DNA of 64,000 bases, from the NCBI GenBank assembly GCA_012512265.1, contig JAAZEM010000139.1, positions 47,365 to 111,364 on the forward strand, in the 5' to 3' direction. How positions within the stretch are numbered: position 1 is the stretch's first letter; each line of letters begins with the position of its first letter. The stretch comes from Armatimonadota bacterium (GTDB lineage Bacteria > Armatimonadota > JAAZEB01). The notes under the pieces were generated by a model. It was not told where the DNA came from. It saw nothing but the letters and a program-made list of their open reading frames with translations, and searched no databases. The position numbers and the translations under genes were made by a program. Shown piece by piece: positions 17,509 through 26,071 of this stretch.

Positions 17509-18258
17509 TCACTCCCGAATCTCGATAGGGGTGCCGACGGGCAAGAGCTCCATCAGCTCCTCCATATCGCTGTTGCGGAGCGCCACGCACCCCTCGGTCC
17601 AGTCGCGCACGTGCACGAAGCGCTTCCCGTCCATGCGGACGATCTTGCCGACGCCGCCGCCGTGGATGTAGATGTCGCCGCCGAGGCGGGTATCCTGGGG
17701 GGGCGGGCTGCCGCGCTGGAGCGCCCGGCAGATGCGGGCGTGCGTCTTCTGGTCGATAATCCCGAGGGCCAGGCCACGGTCGGCATCCTGCCGGTTGGGG
17801 TAAGAGACACCAAGCGAGAGATAGAAGCGCGATTGCCGATTCTTGCGCCACAGGTAGTAGTGGCCCGCGGGCGTGCGTCCATCGCCGCGGCGCTCCTTGG
17901 CCCCTTTGGGGTTTCGGCCCAGTCCGATGAAATAGCCCTTCACCGGCTCGCCATCGCACCGGACGACCATCCGGCGCTTGCTCTTTTCGATGACGATGGA
18001 GAGAGCGCCGTGACACTGCCTGCCGCTGCGCGCGCGGTGCTCCTCCAGGCAGCGGTGCAAGGGACGGCCCCAGGTGGCCCAGAACCCCGATACGGCCATG
18101 CCCGGCGGAGTGGGGGGCAGGGGCGCCCGCGGGGCATCCACCGTCTTGGGAGCTGGCGGGGTCTTGCCCTTCTTGGGCGGCGTCTGGCGCCGGCACCCGG
18201 CGGCAACAACCAGTATGCCGGCGATGAGGATGAGTGCCACACGAACTTTCGAGCGCAT
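17509..18258 (-). CDS. YafK-like L,D-transpeptidase lipoprotein
   Basis: 249 aa. The N-terminus is a lipoprotein signal ending LVVAAGC, then a proline/lysine-rich linker. The catalytic YkuD domain covers ~80-249: H199 in YIHGGG and C224 in DWTEGCVALRN. The TEGC form, instead of SHGC, is that of YafK-type enzymes. L,D-transpeptidases make or break 3-3 peptidoglycan cross-links or attach proteins to the wall. The gene stands alone just before tRNA-Arg. Confidence 0.88.
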   Translation of the reverse strand: MRSKVRVALILIAGILVVAAGCRRQTPPKKGKTPPAPKTVDAPRAPLPPTPPGMAVSGFWATWGRPLHRCLEEHRARSGRQCHGALSIVIEKSKRRMVVRCDGEPVKGYFIGLGRNPKGAKERRGDGRTPAGHYYLWRKNRQSRFYLSLGVSYPNRQDADRGLALGIIDQKTHARICRALQRGSPPPQDTRLGGDIYIHGGGVGKIVRMDGKRFVHVRDWTEGCVALRNSDMEELMELLPVGTPIEIRE

Positions 18259-18332
18259 ACGCTTTCAAGAGTGTGCGTGATGCGGCGCTGGTTCCCTGTT
18301 GGGGCGTGAGGAAGCGAGCCCTGGAGGAAAAG

Positions 18333-18408
18333 TGGCGCCCCCGGCCCGACTCGAACGGGCGACCCACTGCTTAGAAGGCAGTTGCTCTCTCCACTGAGCT
18401 ACGGGGGC
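18333..18408 (-). tRNA. tRNA-Arg(UCU)
   Basis: 76 nt with encoded CCA. Acceptor GCCCCCG/CGGGGGC, anticodon arm ACUGC-CUUCUAA-GCAGU with anticodon UCU, T arm GCCCG-UUCGAGU-CGGGC. Reads AGA/AGG arginine codons, which are rare in this GC-rich sequence. Confidence 0.96.
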
Positions 18409-18442
18409 ACGCTTGCCGGCGATCATAGACGCCGACATCCTC

Positions 18443-18471
18443 ATTATAGCAGAGGGAAGGTCTGCTGGCAA
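18443..18471 (-). promoter_or_regulatory. promoter of tRNA-Arg
   Basis: TTGCCA, 17-bp spacer, perfect TATAAT on the minus strand, with the -10 about 35 bp upstream of the tRNA 5' end. Confidence 0.8.
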
Positions 18472-18609
18472 GAGATCCCACACGCCGAATCCACTCTCGG
18501 ACGCGCGGGGAGGGGGAGCGCAAGCCGTCATGGCGCGGGGGTAGAGATACCCACGCGCGCGGGCCAACTGGCTCGCGCCCCCACCCAAACAGTGATGCGC
18601 AAGCTGCGA

Positions 18610-19599
18610 TCAGGACGATTGCAGCGGGAGCGAGACCGGCTGGCCGGTGGCGCCCGATTGGAGCGCCGCCTGAGCGATCTCGACGGCGCTGCGGCCGTCC
18701 AGTGCCGTGACCAGCGGCTCCTTGCCGTAGAGGACCCACTCGACGAAGGAGTCGATCTCGCGCTGGACACCCGGGAGCATCGCCTTCATCTCCTCCTCCG
18801 GCACCGCCTGAGCTTCGCGGTCACGGAACTGGTAGGTGACGCTGCTCCAATCGCACCGAATGCTCCCCTTTTCAAGCGTGATCGCCACCTGGTATTGGCC
18901 CTGGGGAATGAGCGAGTTGGAGTTGAGCATACCGATGCCGCCCTCTTTGAAGCGCACCAGCACGTAGTTGATCCCAGGAATATCCGAGTCAGGACACGTC
19001 TCCGTGGAGATACACGCGTAGACGCTGGCTGCGTCTCCCAGGATGGCGCGCATGTAGTCGATTTCGTGGGCGTTGATCTCGAAGAGGACGCCGCCCGTCG
19101 GCCGATACTCCCGGCGCCATGCCCGCGGCTTCCAGAAGGAGGAGCGCTCGATGGCGATGGCCAGCGGCTTGCCAAACTCTCCCGACTCGACCAGTTCTCG
19201 CGCCTTGGCAAAGCCGGGGATGAGGCGCAACACCTGACCGACCATCAGTTTCACGCCTGCGTTCTGTGCGGCGGCGATCATCCGGTCGCAATCGGCGATG
19301 TTCAGTGCCATCGGCTTCTCGCAGAAGGCGTGCTTGCCAGCGGCGGTGGCGGCAAGCACCACCTCGCAGTGGGCGGCGTTCGGCGTTGCCACCAGAACAG
19401 CATCGAGATCGTTGCGCGCGAGCAGATCGGCATAGGAGGAGTACGCCTCCCCGCCCAGCTCCGCCGTCGCCTTCGAGGCCTGCTCGGCCACCGGATCCGC
19501 GACACCCACGAAGAGCACATCTTCACGCGTCTTTGCCGCCTTTGCCAGCGACATGCCCATGCCGCCGGCCCCGATGAGACCCAGTTTCAGTACTGCCAT
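18610..19599 (-). CDS. Gfo/Idh/MocA family NAD(P)-dependent oxidoreductase
   Basis: 329 aa. N-terminal Rossmann motif GLIGAGGMG (~7-15), then VATPNAAHCE and the family signature FCEKPMAL, where the EKP lysine is catalytic. The C-terminal alpha/beta domain carries GGVLFEINAHEIDYMRAILG, with the substrate-binding histidine. The family oxidises or reduces sugars and cyclitols; the substrate cannot be given. It is a single gene with no sugar operon around it, although a TIM-barrel isomerase of the kind that often partners such enzymes is found at 52.9 kb. Confidence 0.9.
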   Translation of the reverse strand: MAVLKLGLIGAGGMGMSLAKAAKTREDVLFVGVADPVAEQASKATAELGGEAYSSYADLLARNDLDAVLVATPNAAHCEVVLAATAAGKHAFCEKPMALNIADCDRMIAAAQNAGVKLMVGQVLRLIPGFAKARELVESGEFGKPLAIAIERSSFWKPRAWRREYRPTGGVLFEINAHEIDYMRAILGDAASVYACISTETCPDSDIPGINYVLVRFKEGGIGMLNSNSLIPQGQYQVAITLEKGSIRCDWSSVTYQFRDREAQAVPEEEMKAMLPGVQREIDSFVEWVLYGKEPLVTALDGRSAVEIAQAALQSGATGQPVSLPLQSS

Positions 19600-19732
19600 T
19601 TGATGCTCCTCCAGCCATGCGCTGCTTGGATCGAATGGGCACGCGAGTGTGGGGCAGCGCCGGCCGCTGCTGTATGCCCGGATCCGGAGAGCCGTCGTCC
19701 CGCCCTTCTGTCATTCCGCGAGAGGACGGCCT

Positions 19733-21457
19733 TCACTGTCGGCCTGCCGGGTGCCTCGAAGAACCTGAACGTCTCAGGAGCCGCGTCGCCTTACTGAAAA
19801 TCTTTCCCCATAGGTAGGCGGCTTCCTCTTCGCCCAACCGCACGGCGATTACCGCGAAGAGCGGTATCCCGATCCCCGCCACAATGCCGACCTCGAGCAG
19901 GGCGCCCGCGATGCTTCCGGATGCCGGAGCAAGGAGGGAGAGACGGGCCAGCGCGGCTTGCGCCGTGTCGCCCGTAGCCGGCAGAGTTGGAATAGCATGC
20001 AGCAGCTGCTGGACGCCCCAGCACACCAGGGCTGTGAGTCCAGCCGATACCATCATCCGCTTCAGCGAGCGCCCGATCGCGGGCGCGTGCAGGCCCCGAA
20101 GCTTCTTGCGCAGGGCGAGAAAGATCGCCAGACTCTGCAGCGAGATCCCCAGGGTCGTTGCCAGCGCCAGCCCCTCCGCGCCCATCGGGCGCATCAGCAG
20201 GATACTTAGCGGGATGATCAGCAACGTCGTCAGGGTACCCAGCACCGCCGGCGTGATCGTATCCTGCAACGAGTACATCCCCCGGGCGAGAACATAGTTC
20301 ACCGACCAGGCGTAGATGCCGAGAGCGTACCAGCGCAGCAAAGAGGCCACTCGCGCGGTATCGTCCGCGTCGAACTGGCCATGCTGGTAGAGGATGCGCA
20401 CCAGTGCCGGTGCTAGCACGATCATGACGGCGATGATCGGGAAGACCATCACCCCGACGCGGCCCATCGCCTCGCGGATCTGCTGGCGGAAACCTTGCAC
20501 GTCGTTCTCGGCTGCGAGACCGGCGAGCGTGCCGACTGCCGCGGTGGCGGCGGCCATGCCGATGATGCCCACTGGAACGAGCATCAGCCGGTAGGCGTTG
20601 TTCAGCGCCGCGATCGATCCGTCTGGCAGGCGTGCCCCAAGGATGCTCGCGATGATCTGATCGACGAAGGAATAGGAGACGGCCACCATCAGCGGCAGCG
20701 TGAGGAGGATGTAGCGCCGAATCCCGGGGTGGCGCAGGTTCAGGCTGAACCGGAACTGCGCGCCCGCGCGCTGGGCCGCCAGGGCCACCAGCAGGAAGGG
20801 TCCGACAAACGCGCCGACCAGGCCGCCCCAGGCGAAGCCGACGATCCCGTGCGAGTTCGCCAGCATCAGCCCGCCCGCGATGATGCCGACGTTGTAGATC
20901 AGCGCCCCGAACGTGGGCATCGCGACGTACCATTTGTCGTCGCCGCGGATGCTGAAGATCACGCCGTTGATCAGCCCGCCGATGACAAAGAAGATCTGCG
21001 CGGGCAGCACGATGCGGGTGATCCGCACCGCCAGTTCCAGCTGCTCCGGGCTGAGGCCCTTGATCCCCTTGTGCGGGCCGTACATGAAATGAACGAGCGG
21101 CTCCGCGAAGATCTCGAAGAGGATTACCAGGGTGACGATGAGTACCAGGATCAGGCTGGCAACGACGGCGAAAAAGGCCCAGGCCGCCGATTGGCGCTGG
21201 CGCTGCCAGTACTCCTTGAAAAGCGGGACGAAGGTACTGCTGAGGGTGCCTCCGGCCACGAGGTAGTTGAGAATATCCGGCACGTGGATGGCCGCATAGT
21301 AGGCGCTAGGCTCGCCCTCCAGGCCGAACTTGTAGGCGATGACCGCGTCACGCAGGTAGCCCAACACGCGGCTGATCAGGCCGACGAGGGTGATCAGCAG
21401 CGTTGCCTTGGTGAGGCGGTCACGAAGCGTCTCGCCCCTGGAATCACCCATTGTCAT
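19733..21457 (-). CDS. murJ: lipid II flippase MurJ
   Basis: Moves the peptidoglycan precursor lipid II across the inner membrane. About 14 hydrophobic segments and the family N-terminus LVGLISRVLGYLRDAVIAYKFG followed by AGGTLSSTFVPLF. The cavity arginines sit in SRVLGYLRD. I use the ATG at 21457; a second ATG at 21451 is also possible, and the GTG at 21463 is less likely. The start overlaps the end of the upstream TPR reading frame by 14 bp, suggesting coupling. About 574 aa. Confidence 0.94.
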   Translation of the reverse strand: MTMGDSRGETLRDRLTKATLLITLVGLISRVLGYLRDAVIAYKFGLEGEPSAYYAAIHVPDILNYLVAGGTLSSTFVPLFKEYWQRQRQSAAWAFFAVVASLILVLIVTLVILFEIFAEPLVHFMYGPHKGIKGLSPEQLELAVRITRIVLPAQIFFVIGGLINGVIFSIRGDDKWYVAMPTFGALIYNVGIIAGGLMLANSHGIVGFAWGGLVGAFVGPFLLVALAAQRAGAQFRFSLNLRHPGIRRYILLTLPLMVAVSYSFVDQIIASILGARLPDGSIAALNNAYRLMLVPVGIIGMAAATAAVGTLAGLAAENDVQGFRQQIREAMGRVGVMVFPIIAVMIVLAPALVRILYQHGQFDADDTARVASLLRWYALGIYAWSVNYVLARGMYSLQDTITPAVLGTLTTLLIIPLSILLMRPMGAEGLALATTLGISLQSLAIFLALRKKLRGLHAPAIGRSLKRMMVSAGLTALVCWGVQQLLHAIPTLPATGDTAQAALARLSLLAPASGSIAGALLEVGIVAGIGIPLFAVIAVRLGEEEAAYLWGKIFSKATRLLRRSGSSRHPAGRQ

Positions 21458-22407
21458 GCCCACCAGTGCTCTGCTTTCTTGAAGAGGCGCGTTTCTCGCG
21501 GGGTTGCTTCATCCCCAGCAGGCAGCGGGCGCGCAGGAAGGCGGTCCTTGGATCATCACCAATCAGGCTCTGCGCTCTCTGCGCGTGTTCCCATGCCTGT
21601 GCATACTTGCCCCGCGCGCAGAGGATGTCACCCAGACGCTGGTGCACGCGGGCGCGGTGTTCCGGTGTCGAGGCCAGTTCCAGGGCGCGCCTATAAGCGA
21701 GCTCCGCGCGCCGCAGGTGCTCTTGCGAGGACGGAAAGCTGGTTGCGAAGCGGTCCTCGCGCAGCCGGCGCAGGGCGCGCTCTCCCTCGTGCTCGCGGGG
21801 GGGCCGAAGGGGAGGAGAGCGCCAATTCGCGAGCATAGAGCCAATAGCAATCTCCCGCGGCCACATTCCACCGGTAGGTATCGCGCTCACTCACAGGAGC
21901 GCTCTCCAATTCAAGGATCGAGCCTTGCAGCTCTGCCAGCACCGGGTTTTGCAGGGCCGGTTGTTGCGCGAGGACCGGCGGCTCTCCCGGCGTCTGGGTT
22001 GGGAACGAGCGCGCGAGCGATGAAGGCTCCGCGAGCGCCGGGGGCGCCTCGCCCGCATCCGGCCGGGCCGGCGCGGCTGGCGGCATCGTGACAGCCGATG
22101 GAATGCCGGAGACGGTTGTTTCTCCCGCGTGGTTGTGTTGCTCGGAGGGGGGCACATTGCGGAACCGCGCCTGTGGGCCCGAGATGGAGCGCGCGACAAG
22201 CAGGCCTGCGATAACGACCGCTACCGCGATGAGTGCGGTCGCGATCCGGCGAGAGCGTCTCTGCTGTGCCTGCTGCACCTCGCGGGGCACCAACGGCCAA
22301 CCGCAGCGCCCGCAGCCGAAGCGGCCTGTCTGTGGCAGAGAAAGATGCACCTGTCCGCAGCGTTCGCAACGCGGGCCTTCGGCCATGGCCGGCCAATCGG
22401 CATTCAT
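21444..22407 (-). pseudogene. zinc-ribbon / TM / TPR protein split by a C7-tract frameshift
   Basis: Two overlapping reading frames together make one sensible protein. The first (ATG at 22407) encodes a zinc ribbon (CERCG..CGRCG), one membrane segment (~ALIAVAVVIAGLLVA), a proline-rich linker and SERDTYRWNVAAGDCYWLYARELA, then turns into low-complexity sequence. The second frame, without a good start, encodes TPR helices (AELAYRRALELA, RLGDILCARGKYAQAWEHA) and ends overlapping murJ. The switch point is a run of seven C on the coding strand (G7 at 21797-21803); with six C the frames join into ~320 residues. It may be a sequencing error, a recent mutation or a slippage switch. Probable membrane protein with a cytoplasmic zinc ribbon. 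Confidence 0.65.
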
Positions 22408-22537
22408 AGCGCGCCTTCCCAAGCAACCCCATCGCGGCGTGTCCGGGGGAGGGCAGCAGCGGCGATGGGAGAGTGCGTGGCGGGTGATGGCGGTGTTTTA
22501 GGCGCGTCACCCGACCCAGCATCCCTACCGGAGGAAC

Positions 22538-22635
22538 TGGCGAGGGCGTGTGAGAATCGAACTCACCCAGGACAGCTCTCGCTGCCCCGCGCAGGGTTTG
22601 AAGCCCAGGCCCTTCACCAGAAGAGACCCGCCCTC
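22538..22635 (-). tRNA. selC: tRNA-Sec(UCA), selenocysteine tRNA
   Basis: 98 nt with encoded CCA. Hallmarks of tRNA-Sec: anticodon loop CUUCAAA (anticodon UCA), a 6-bp D stem CUCUUC/GAAGGG with a 4-nt loop, a long variable arm GGGCAGC-GAGA-GCUGUCC, and an extended acceptor stem GAGGGCG/CGCCCUC whose eighth pair is a G-A mismatch. T arm GUGAG-UUCGAUU-CUCAC. The overall series GGUGAAGGGCCUGGGCUUCAAA is close to E. coli SelC. It implies that selA, selB and selenoprotein genes exist elsewhere. Confidence 0.92.
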
Positions 22636-22688
22636 ATCCTGGAAGTGGCGCCGCGCGCCCAGCCAGACACGCGTGCGCTTCCATGACC

Positions 22689-22717
22689 ATCCTACCACGA
22701 GACGCGGCGCGGGTCAA
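22689..22717 (-). promoter_or_regulatory. promoter of tRNA-Sec
   Basis: TTGACC, 17-bp spacer, TAGGAT on the minus strand, with the -10 about 54 bp upstream of the mature tRNA 5' end. Confidence 0.65.
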
Positions 22718-22752
22718 GAGACCTGAGCTAAGGCGGAGTGCCAGACGAAGGC

Positions 22753-23379
22753 TCAGCCGTCCAGGACGCCGTGAAGCGCGCGGCGAAGGCTATCACGCCC
22801 CCGGGAGAGGCGTGATTTCACCGTGCCTACCGGCACGCCCACCACCTGCGCGATGTGATCCACGGGCAGGCCCTGAAGGTGATGCATCACGACCACCTCC
22901 CGATGGTCGGGTGAGAGCGTGTCAATCGCTCTGCGGACCACCTCGGCGGTCGCCTGGATCTCGACGAGCCGGGCCGGTTCGTAGGAGCTATCAGCCACAT
23001 CCAAAGGGGTCGACTCGCCATCGCGGCAGTAGCCTTCTTCCAGGGAGAGATGCGGCGTGCTTGGGCGGCCACGCCGGAAATTGCGGCACAGGTTGACTGC
23101 GATCCGGCAGATCCATGCGAAGAACGCCTGGCCGTCACGAAGGCCCCCGATCGCCCGGTAGGCCTTGACGAAGGCTTCCTGCGCCAGGTCGGCGGCATCC
23201 TCGGGATTGGAGACCATGCCATAGACGATGTTGTAGATTCGGCCATGGTAGCGGTCGAAAAGCGTCTCGAACGCCTCCAAATCTCCTGCCTGTGCGCGCT
23301 GCACCAACGCAACGTCTCCCGCGTACTGGGATCGTTCGTCTGCTGCCGGCAATGCCTCGATCGTCGAAACCCCTGTCAT
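22753..23379 (-). CDS. ECF-type RNA polymerase sigma factor
   Basis: 208 aa. Sigma-2 region (FETLFDRYHGRIYNIVYGM, then PEDAADLAQEAFVKAYRAI) binds the -10 element and core polymerase; sigma-4 (LSPDHREVVVMHHLQGL, then HIAQVVGVPVGTVKSRLSRG) carries the helix-turn-helix for -35 recognition. No sigma-1.1 or sigma-3 region. No anti-sigma gene is next to it on either side, which is unusual for this class; control may come from elsewhere. tRNA-Sec follows on the same strand with its own promoter. Confidence 0.93.
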   Translation of the reverse strand: MTGVSTIEALPAADERSQYAGDVALVQRAQAGDLEAFETLFDRYHGRIYNIVYGMVSNPEDAADLAQEAFVKAYRAIGGLRDGQAFFAWICRIAVNLCRNFRRGRPSTPHLSLEEGYCRDGESTPLDVADSSYEPARLVEIQATAEVVRRAIDTLSPDHREVVVMHHLQGLPVDHIAQVVGVPVGTVKSRLSRGRDSLRRALHGVLDG

Positions 23380-23913
23380 GCCCCCTCCTTCTCAGATCTG
23401 GCTGCCCGCGGTGCGCACGGAACGTGAGGCCAACACCGGGGGTCCTGATTCCCGTCACCTGCGCCTTGTCAGATGCGGAGGCCTGCCGCTCCCTGGAGCA
23501 CGTCCCGGCCTCATCTTCTCAGGAACCATCTGCCACGTCAGATCTGGCGACACTCCGAACTTCTGTCAGGTTCCGCCAAGCCTGCGTGTTACCGCCATTC
23601 TATCACGCCCGGCCGCAGATCGCTATACGGGAAAACCTGTATTACGCTCAGGGTATGCCCGTATCGCGCCCTCGGCGGGCGAGCAAGCTCTGATAGCCGC
23701 CGCAACGCTTCAGGCCCTATGGAAAAAGGGCGCGCCAGGGGCTCAATGCTGGGGTTGATGGACTGATGAGGAAGTGCAGGCCTTGTGGTCTCCCTACCTT
23801 CCGATCCCGGGCCGACACCGGGGAGGGGGAGCAACCGCGCGGCCCTCATCGGAGAATAAGGGGTCGAAGAACGCGCGATGGGTGTGGTGCGACCGCGTAG
23901 CGTCACCAGATTC
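23380..23913. other. intergenic region between sigma factor and DtxR-family gene
   Basis: About 530 bp with no convincing gene; the listed ORFs overlap each other and lack family features. On the minus strand GGAACC (23569-23574) with GTGTC ~16 bases downstream faintly resembles an ECF promoter ~190 bp before the sigma gene. The divergent promoter for the DtxR gene begins at 23914. Confidence 0.5.
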
Positions 23914-23943
23914 TTGACATGATGCCAACTTCGGTCGTATGAT
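23914..23943 (+). promoter_or_regulatory. promoter of DtxR-family gene
   Basis: Perfect TTGACA, 18-bp spacer, TATGAT. Expected transcript start is near 23950, giving a ~65-nt leader that contains a hairpin. Confidence 0.8.
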
Positions 23944-23958
23944 GGGAACGTTGAGAGC

Positions 23959-23982
23959 AGCCCCGCGCCTACTAGCGGGGCT
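23959..23982 (+). promoter_or_regulatory. hairpin in the 5' leader of the DtxR-family gene
   Basis: AGCCCCGC (23959-23966) and GCGGGGCT (23975-23982) form a perfect 8-bp stem with an 8-nt loop, ~10 nt after the expected transcript start. No known riboswitch was recognised. It may stabilise the mRNA or be an operator palindrome. Confidence 0.5.
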
Positions 23983-24014
23983 GGCCTGTAGATCGGAGAG
24001 TCCGCGAGAGCACT

Positions 24015-24668
24015 ATGGCAAGTGAGTCCGTACAGGATTACCTAAAGACCATTTACAAGCTGAGCCGTGACCAAGAGAGCGTATCTACTTCGGCGATCGC
24101 CGCGCGCCTCGACGTGGCGCCGGCATCGGTAACAAAGATGATAAAGCGTCTCGCGGACGAGGGTTACGTGCGGCACATCCCCTATCAGGGTGTCGTGCTC
24201 ACCAAGGCGGGCGAGCAGGTGGCGCTGCGCACCATTCGGCACCATCGCCTCCTGGAGCTCTATTTGACCCAGGCGCTTGGATACCCGTGGGATTTGGTCG
24301 ATGCGGAGGCCGAGCGCCTCGAGCATGTGATCTCCGAGGAGATGGAATCGCGCATCGACGCGGTGTTGGGCTACCCGAAGGTGGATCCACATGGCCATGC
24401 CATTCCGTGCCGGGAGGGAAAGCTGGCAGTGGAGAAGTGCTCCTCGCTTGCCGAGACCGAGCCGGGAATGCGCGTGCGCGTTCGTCAGGTCGATGATGCC
24501 AGCCCGGAGGTGCTGCGCCACCTCGGACAGTTGGGTCTCTACCCGGGCGCTGTGGTGACGGTACATGAGCGCCTTCCCTTCGGTGGGCACCTGCGCATCG
24601 AGGTGCAGGGGCGCGAGGCGCACCTGGGAGTAGAACCCGCCGGACACGTCTTCGTGGCCCCGGAGTAA
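24015..24668 (+). CDS. DtxR/MntR-family metal-dependent transcriptional regulator
   Basis: 217 aa. Winged helix at ~5-60 (VSTSAIAARLDVAPASVTKMIKRL), then the metal-binding and dimerisation domain with HHRLLELYLTQALGYPWD and HVISEEMESRID, and a C-terminal FeoA/SH3-like domain (~145-215: GMRVRVRQV, YPGAVVTVHERLPFG). The family represses iron- or manganese-uptake genes when metal is bound. No metal transporter is adjacent. It could control the C1 module downstream, but there is a ~390-bp gap and no visible operator. Confidence 0.9.
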   Translation: MASESVQDYLKTIYKLSRDQESVSTSAIAARLDVAPASVTKMIKRLADEGYVRHIPYQGVVLTKAGEQVALRTIRHHRLLELYLTQALGYPWDLVDAEAERLEHVISEEMESRIDAVLGYPKVDPHGHAIPCREGKLAVEKCSSLAETEPGMRVRVRQVDDASPEVLRHLGQLGLYPGAVVTVHERLPFGGHLRIEVQGREAHLGVEPAGHVFVAPE

Positions 24669-25058
24669 CTTCTCCCCGGGCTGTCTCGCGCGAGCGTCGC
24701 TCTCCCCCGTTGAGACGCGTGGGGACACCCGCCGCTTCTGCCTGCCACGGGCGTCCGGACCCGGCGAGGTGGATGGCCGATTGCACACCAGAATACCAGC
24801 GAATCGCACGAGAATACCAACGGCCGCCAGCAGGAAAGGCGCCCGGACGCCGGGAATAAAATGCGGTGGGAAGTCCGGCTGCGGCCGGCCAGGAGTTCGC
24901 TCGGGGGGCCAAACTCGCGCAGGATTCCCCGCGAACGGGGCGTGTCCCTCGCGGATGCGCTGTGTTATCGGTGGGAACCGCTGGAAACGGCGGCGTGGGA
25001 AGCACTGCGCTGGGTATGCGGGCCCGGCCAGTAACGAAGCAAACGAGGAGGAGACACT
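24669..25058 (+). other. intergenic region upstream of the corrinoid protein gene
   Basis: About 390 bp without a supported gene. I looked for a cobalamin riboswitch (B12 box and conserved core) and did not find one. A strong Shine-Dalgarno (GAGGAGGAG) ends the region just before the next start codon. No clear promoter was seen. Confidence 0.5.
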
Positions 25059-25703
25059 ATGCCGTCCCTGCTGGAGAACCTGGCGCAGTATGTCATCGAC
25101 GGCAACGCGCAGAAGGCCAAGGAGACGACTGACGAGGCGCTGGCGCAGAATGTGCCCGTGGCCGACATCATCAACAAGGGTCTGGTCGCCGGTATGCAGG
25201 TGGTAGGCCAGAAGTTCAAGTGTAACGAGTTCTACATCCCCGAAGTCCTCATTGCTGCACGCGCGATGAAGCAGTCGATGGAGAAGCTGCGCCCGCTCAT
25301 CGCCGAGTCCGGTATCCAGCCCATCGCCCGGGTTGCCATCGGCACGGTCCGCGGCGATCTCCATGATATCGGCAAGAATCTGGTGGGCATGATGCTCGAG
25401 GGCGCGGGCTTCGAGGTGATCGACCTGGGCACGGATGTCAGCCCGGAGAAGTTCGTCGAGGCGGTGCGAGAGCACAAGGCGGAAGCGATTGGGCTTTCGG
25501 CGTTGCTGACCACCACGATGCCGGCGATGAAGGAGACGATCGCCGCGCTTGAGGAAGCCGGCCTGCGCGATAAGGTCGCCGTGTTGGTGGGTGGTGCGCC
25601 GCTCACTCAGGCGTATGCCGACGAGATCGGTGCCGATGGCTATGCGCCGGATGCCGCGAGCGCCGTCGATACGGCCAAGCAGCTGCTCCGCATCACCGCC
25701 TGA
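25059..25703 (+). CDS. corrinoid (B12-binding) methyltransferase protein, MtbC/MttC-like
   Basis: 214 aa carrier of a cobamide methyl group. Residues ~1-85 form the four-helix cap domain (B12-binding 2); ~88-214 form the Rossmann-like B12 domain with the DxHxxG signature D100-L-H102-D-I-G105, where H102 is the lower axial cobalt ligand. LSALLTTTM and GGAPLTQAYADEIGADGY are the other two cobamide-contact motifs. GAGGAGG lies 8 bases before the ATG. It would accept methyl groups from a substrate-specific methyltransferase, such as the UroD-fold protein, and pass them on to tetrahydrofolate via the MeTr-like protein. Confidence 0.93.
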   Translation: MPSLLENLAQYVIDGNAQKAKETTDEALAQNVPVADIINKGLVAGMQVVGQKFKCNEFYIPEVLIAARAMKQSMEKLRPLIAESGIQPIARVAIGTVRGDLHDIGKNLVGMMLEGAGFEVIDLGTDVSPEKFVEAVREHKAEAIGLSALLTTTMPAMKETIAALEEAGLRDKVAVLVGGAPLTQAYADEIGADGYAPDAASAVDTAKQLLRITA

Positions 25704-25840
25704 GCACGCTTTTTGGGGCGAGGCGTTTCGGACGAGCAAGAACGTTCCCTATCTCGGCGTCCCTGAACGCGCCGCCGCCTCCACGCGGGAGACGAGGGCG
25801 TGGCCTTTAGCAGTTCATGATGGGGCGCCCGCGAGATCTG

Positions 25841-25877
25841 AGGGCGTGTGTTCGCCCGGGCCTCGCCCTTTCTTTTT
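25841..25877 (+). terminator. probable rho-independent terminator after corrinoid gene
   Basis: AGGGCG (25841-25846) pairs with CGCCCT (25864-25869), followed directly by a T-rich tail TTCTTTTT. It lies ~140 bp after the corrinoid stop codon. Confidence 0.55.
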
Positions 25878-26071
25878 GGGAGAGCGAATCCTGATCCGCC
25901 TCTGCTTTCAAAGGGCCGGCGGTCGCGCATGCTGACGGCGCCGGCTCCAGAGAGGCCGCGATAGGGCACCGCTCTCCCTATCCCCTCATCTACCCCGCAG
26001 AGGATTCGCGCGCGCTGGTCGCGCCTCCTCATCCCGATGTGCCACGGCGGTGCGCCCCGGGAGGTAAGTCA
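25878..26071 (+). other. spacer before methyltransferase gene
   Basis: With the preceding 137 bp, the gap between the corrinoid and methyltransferase genes is ~370 bp. Apart from the terminator-like hairpin and the GGGAGGT ribosome site before 26072, I see no gene or clear promoter. Confidence 0.45.

Noticed and set aside
23292-23906. Several ORFs of ~100-130 aa between the sigma factor and the DtxR gene
   Set aside because: Mutually overlapping, on both strands, low complexity, without ribosome sites.
24669-25058. Possible cobalamin riboswitch before the corrinoid gene
   Set aside because: No B12 box or conserved riboswitch core was found on reading; only short GC hairpins are present.
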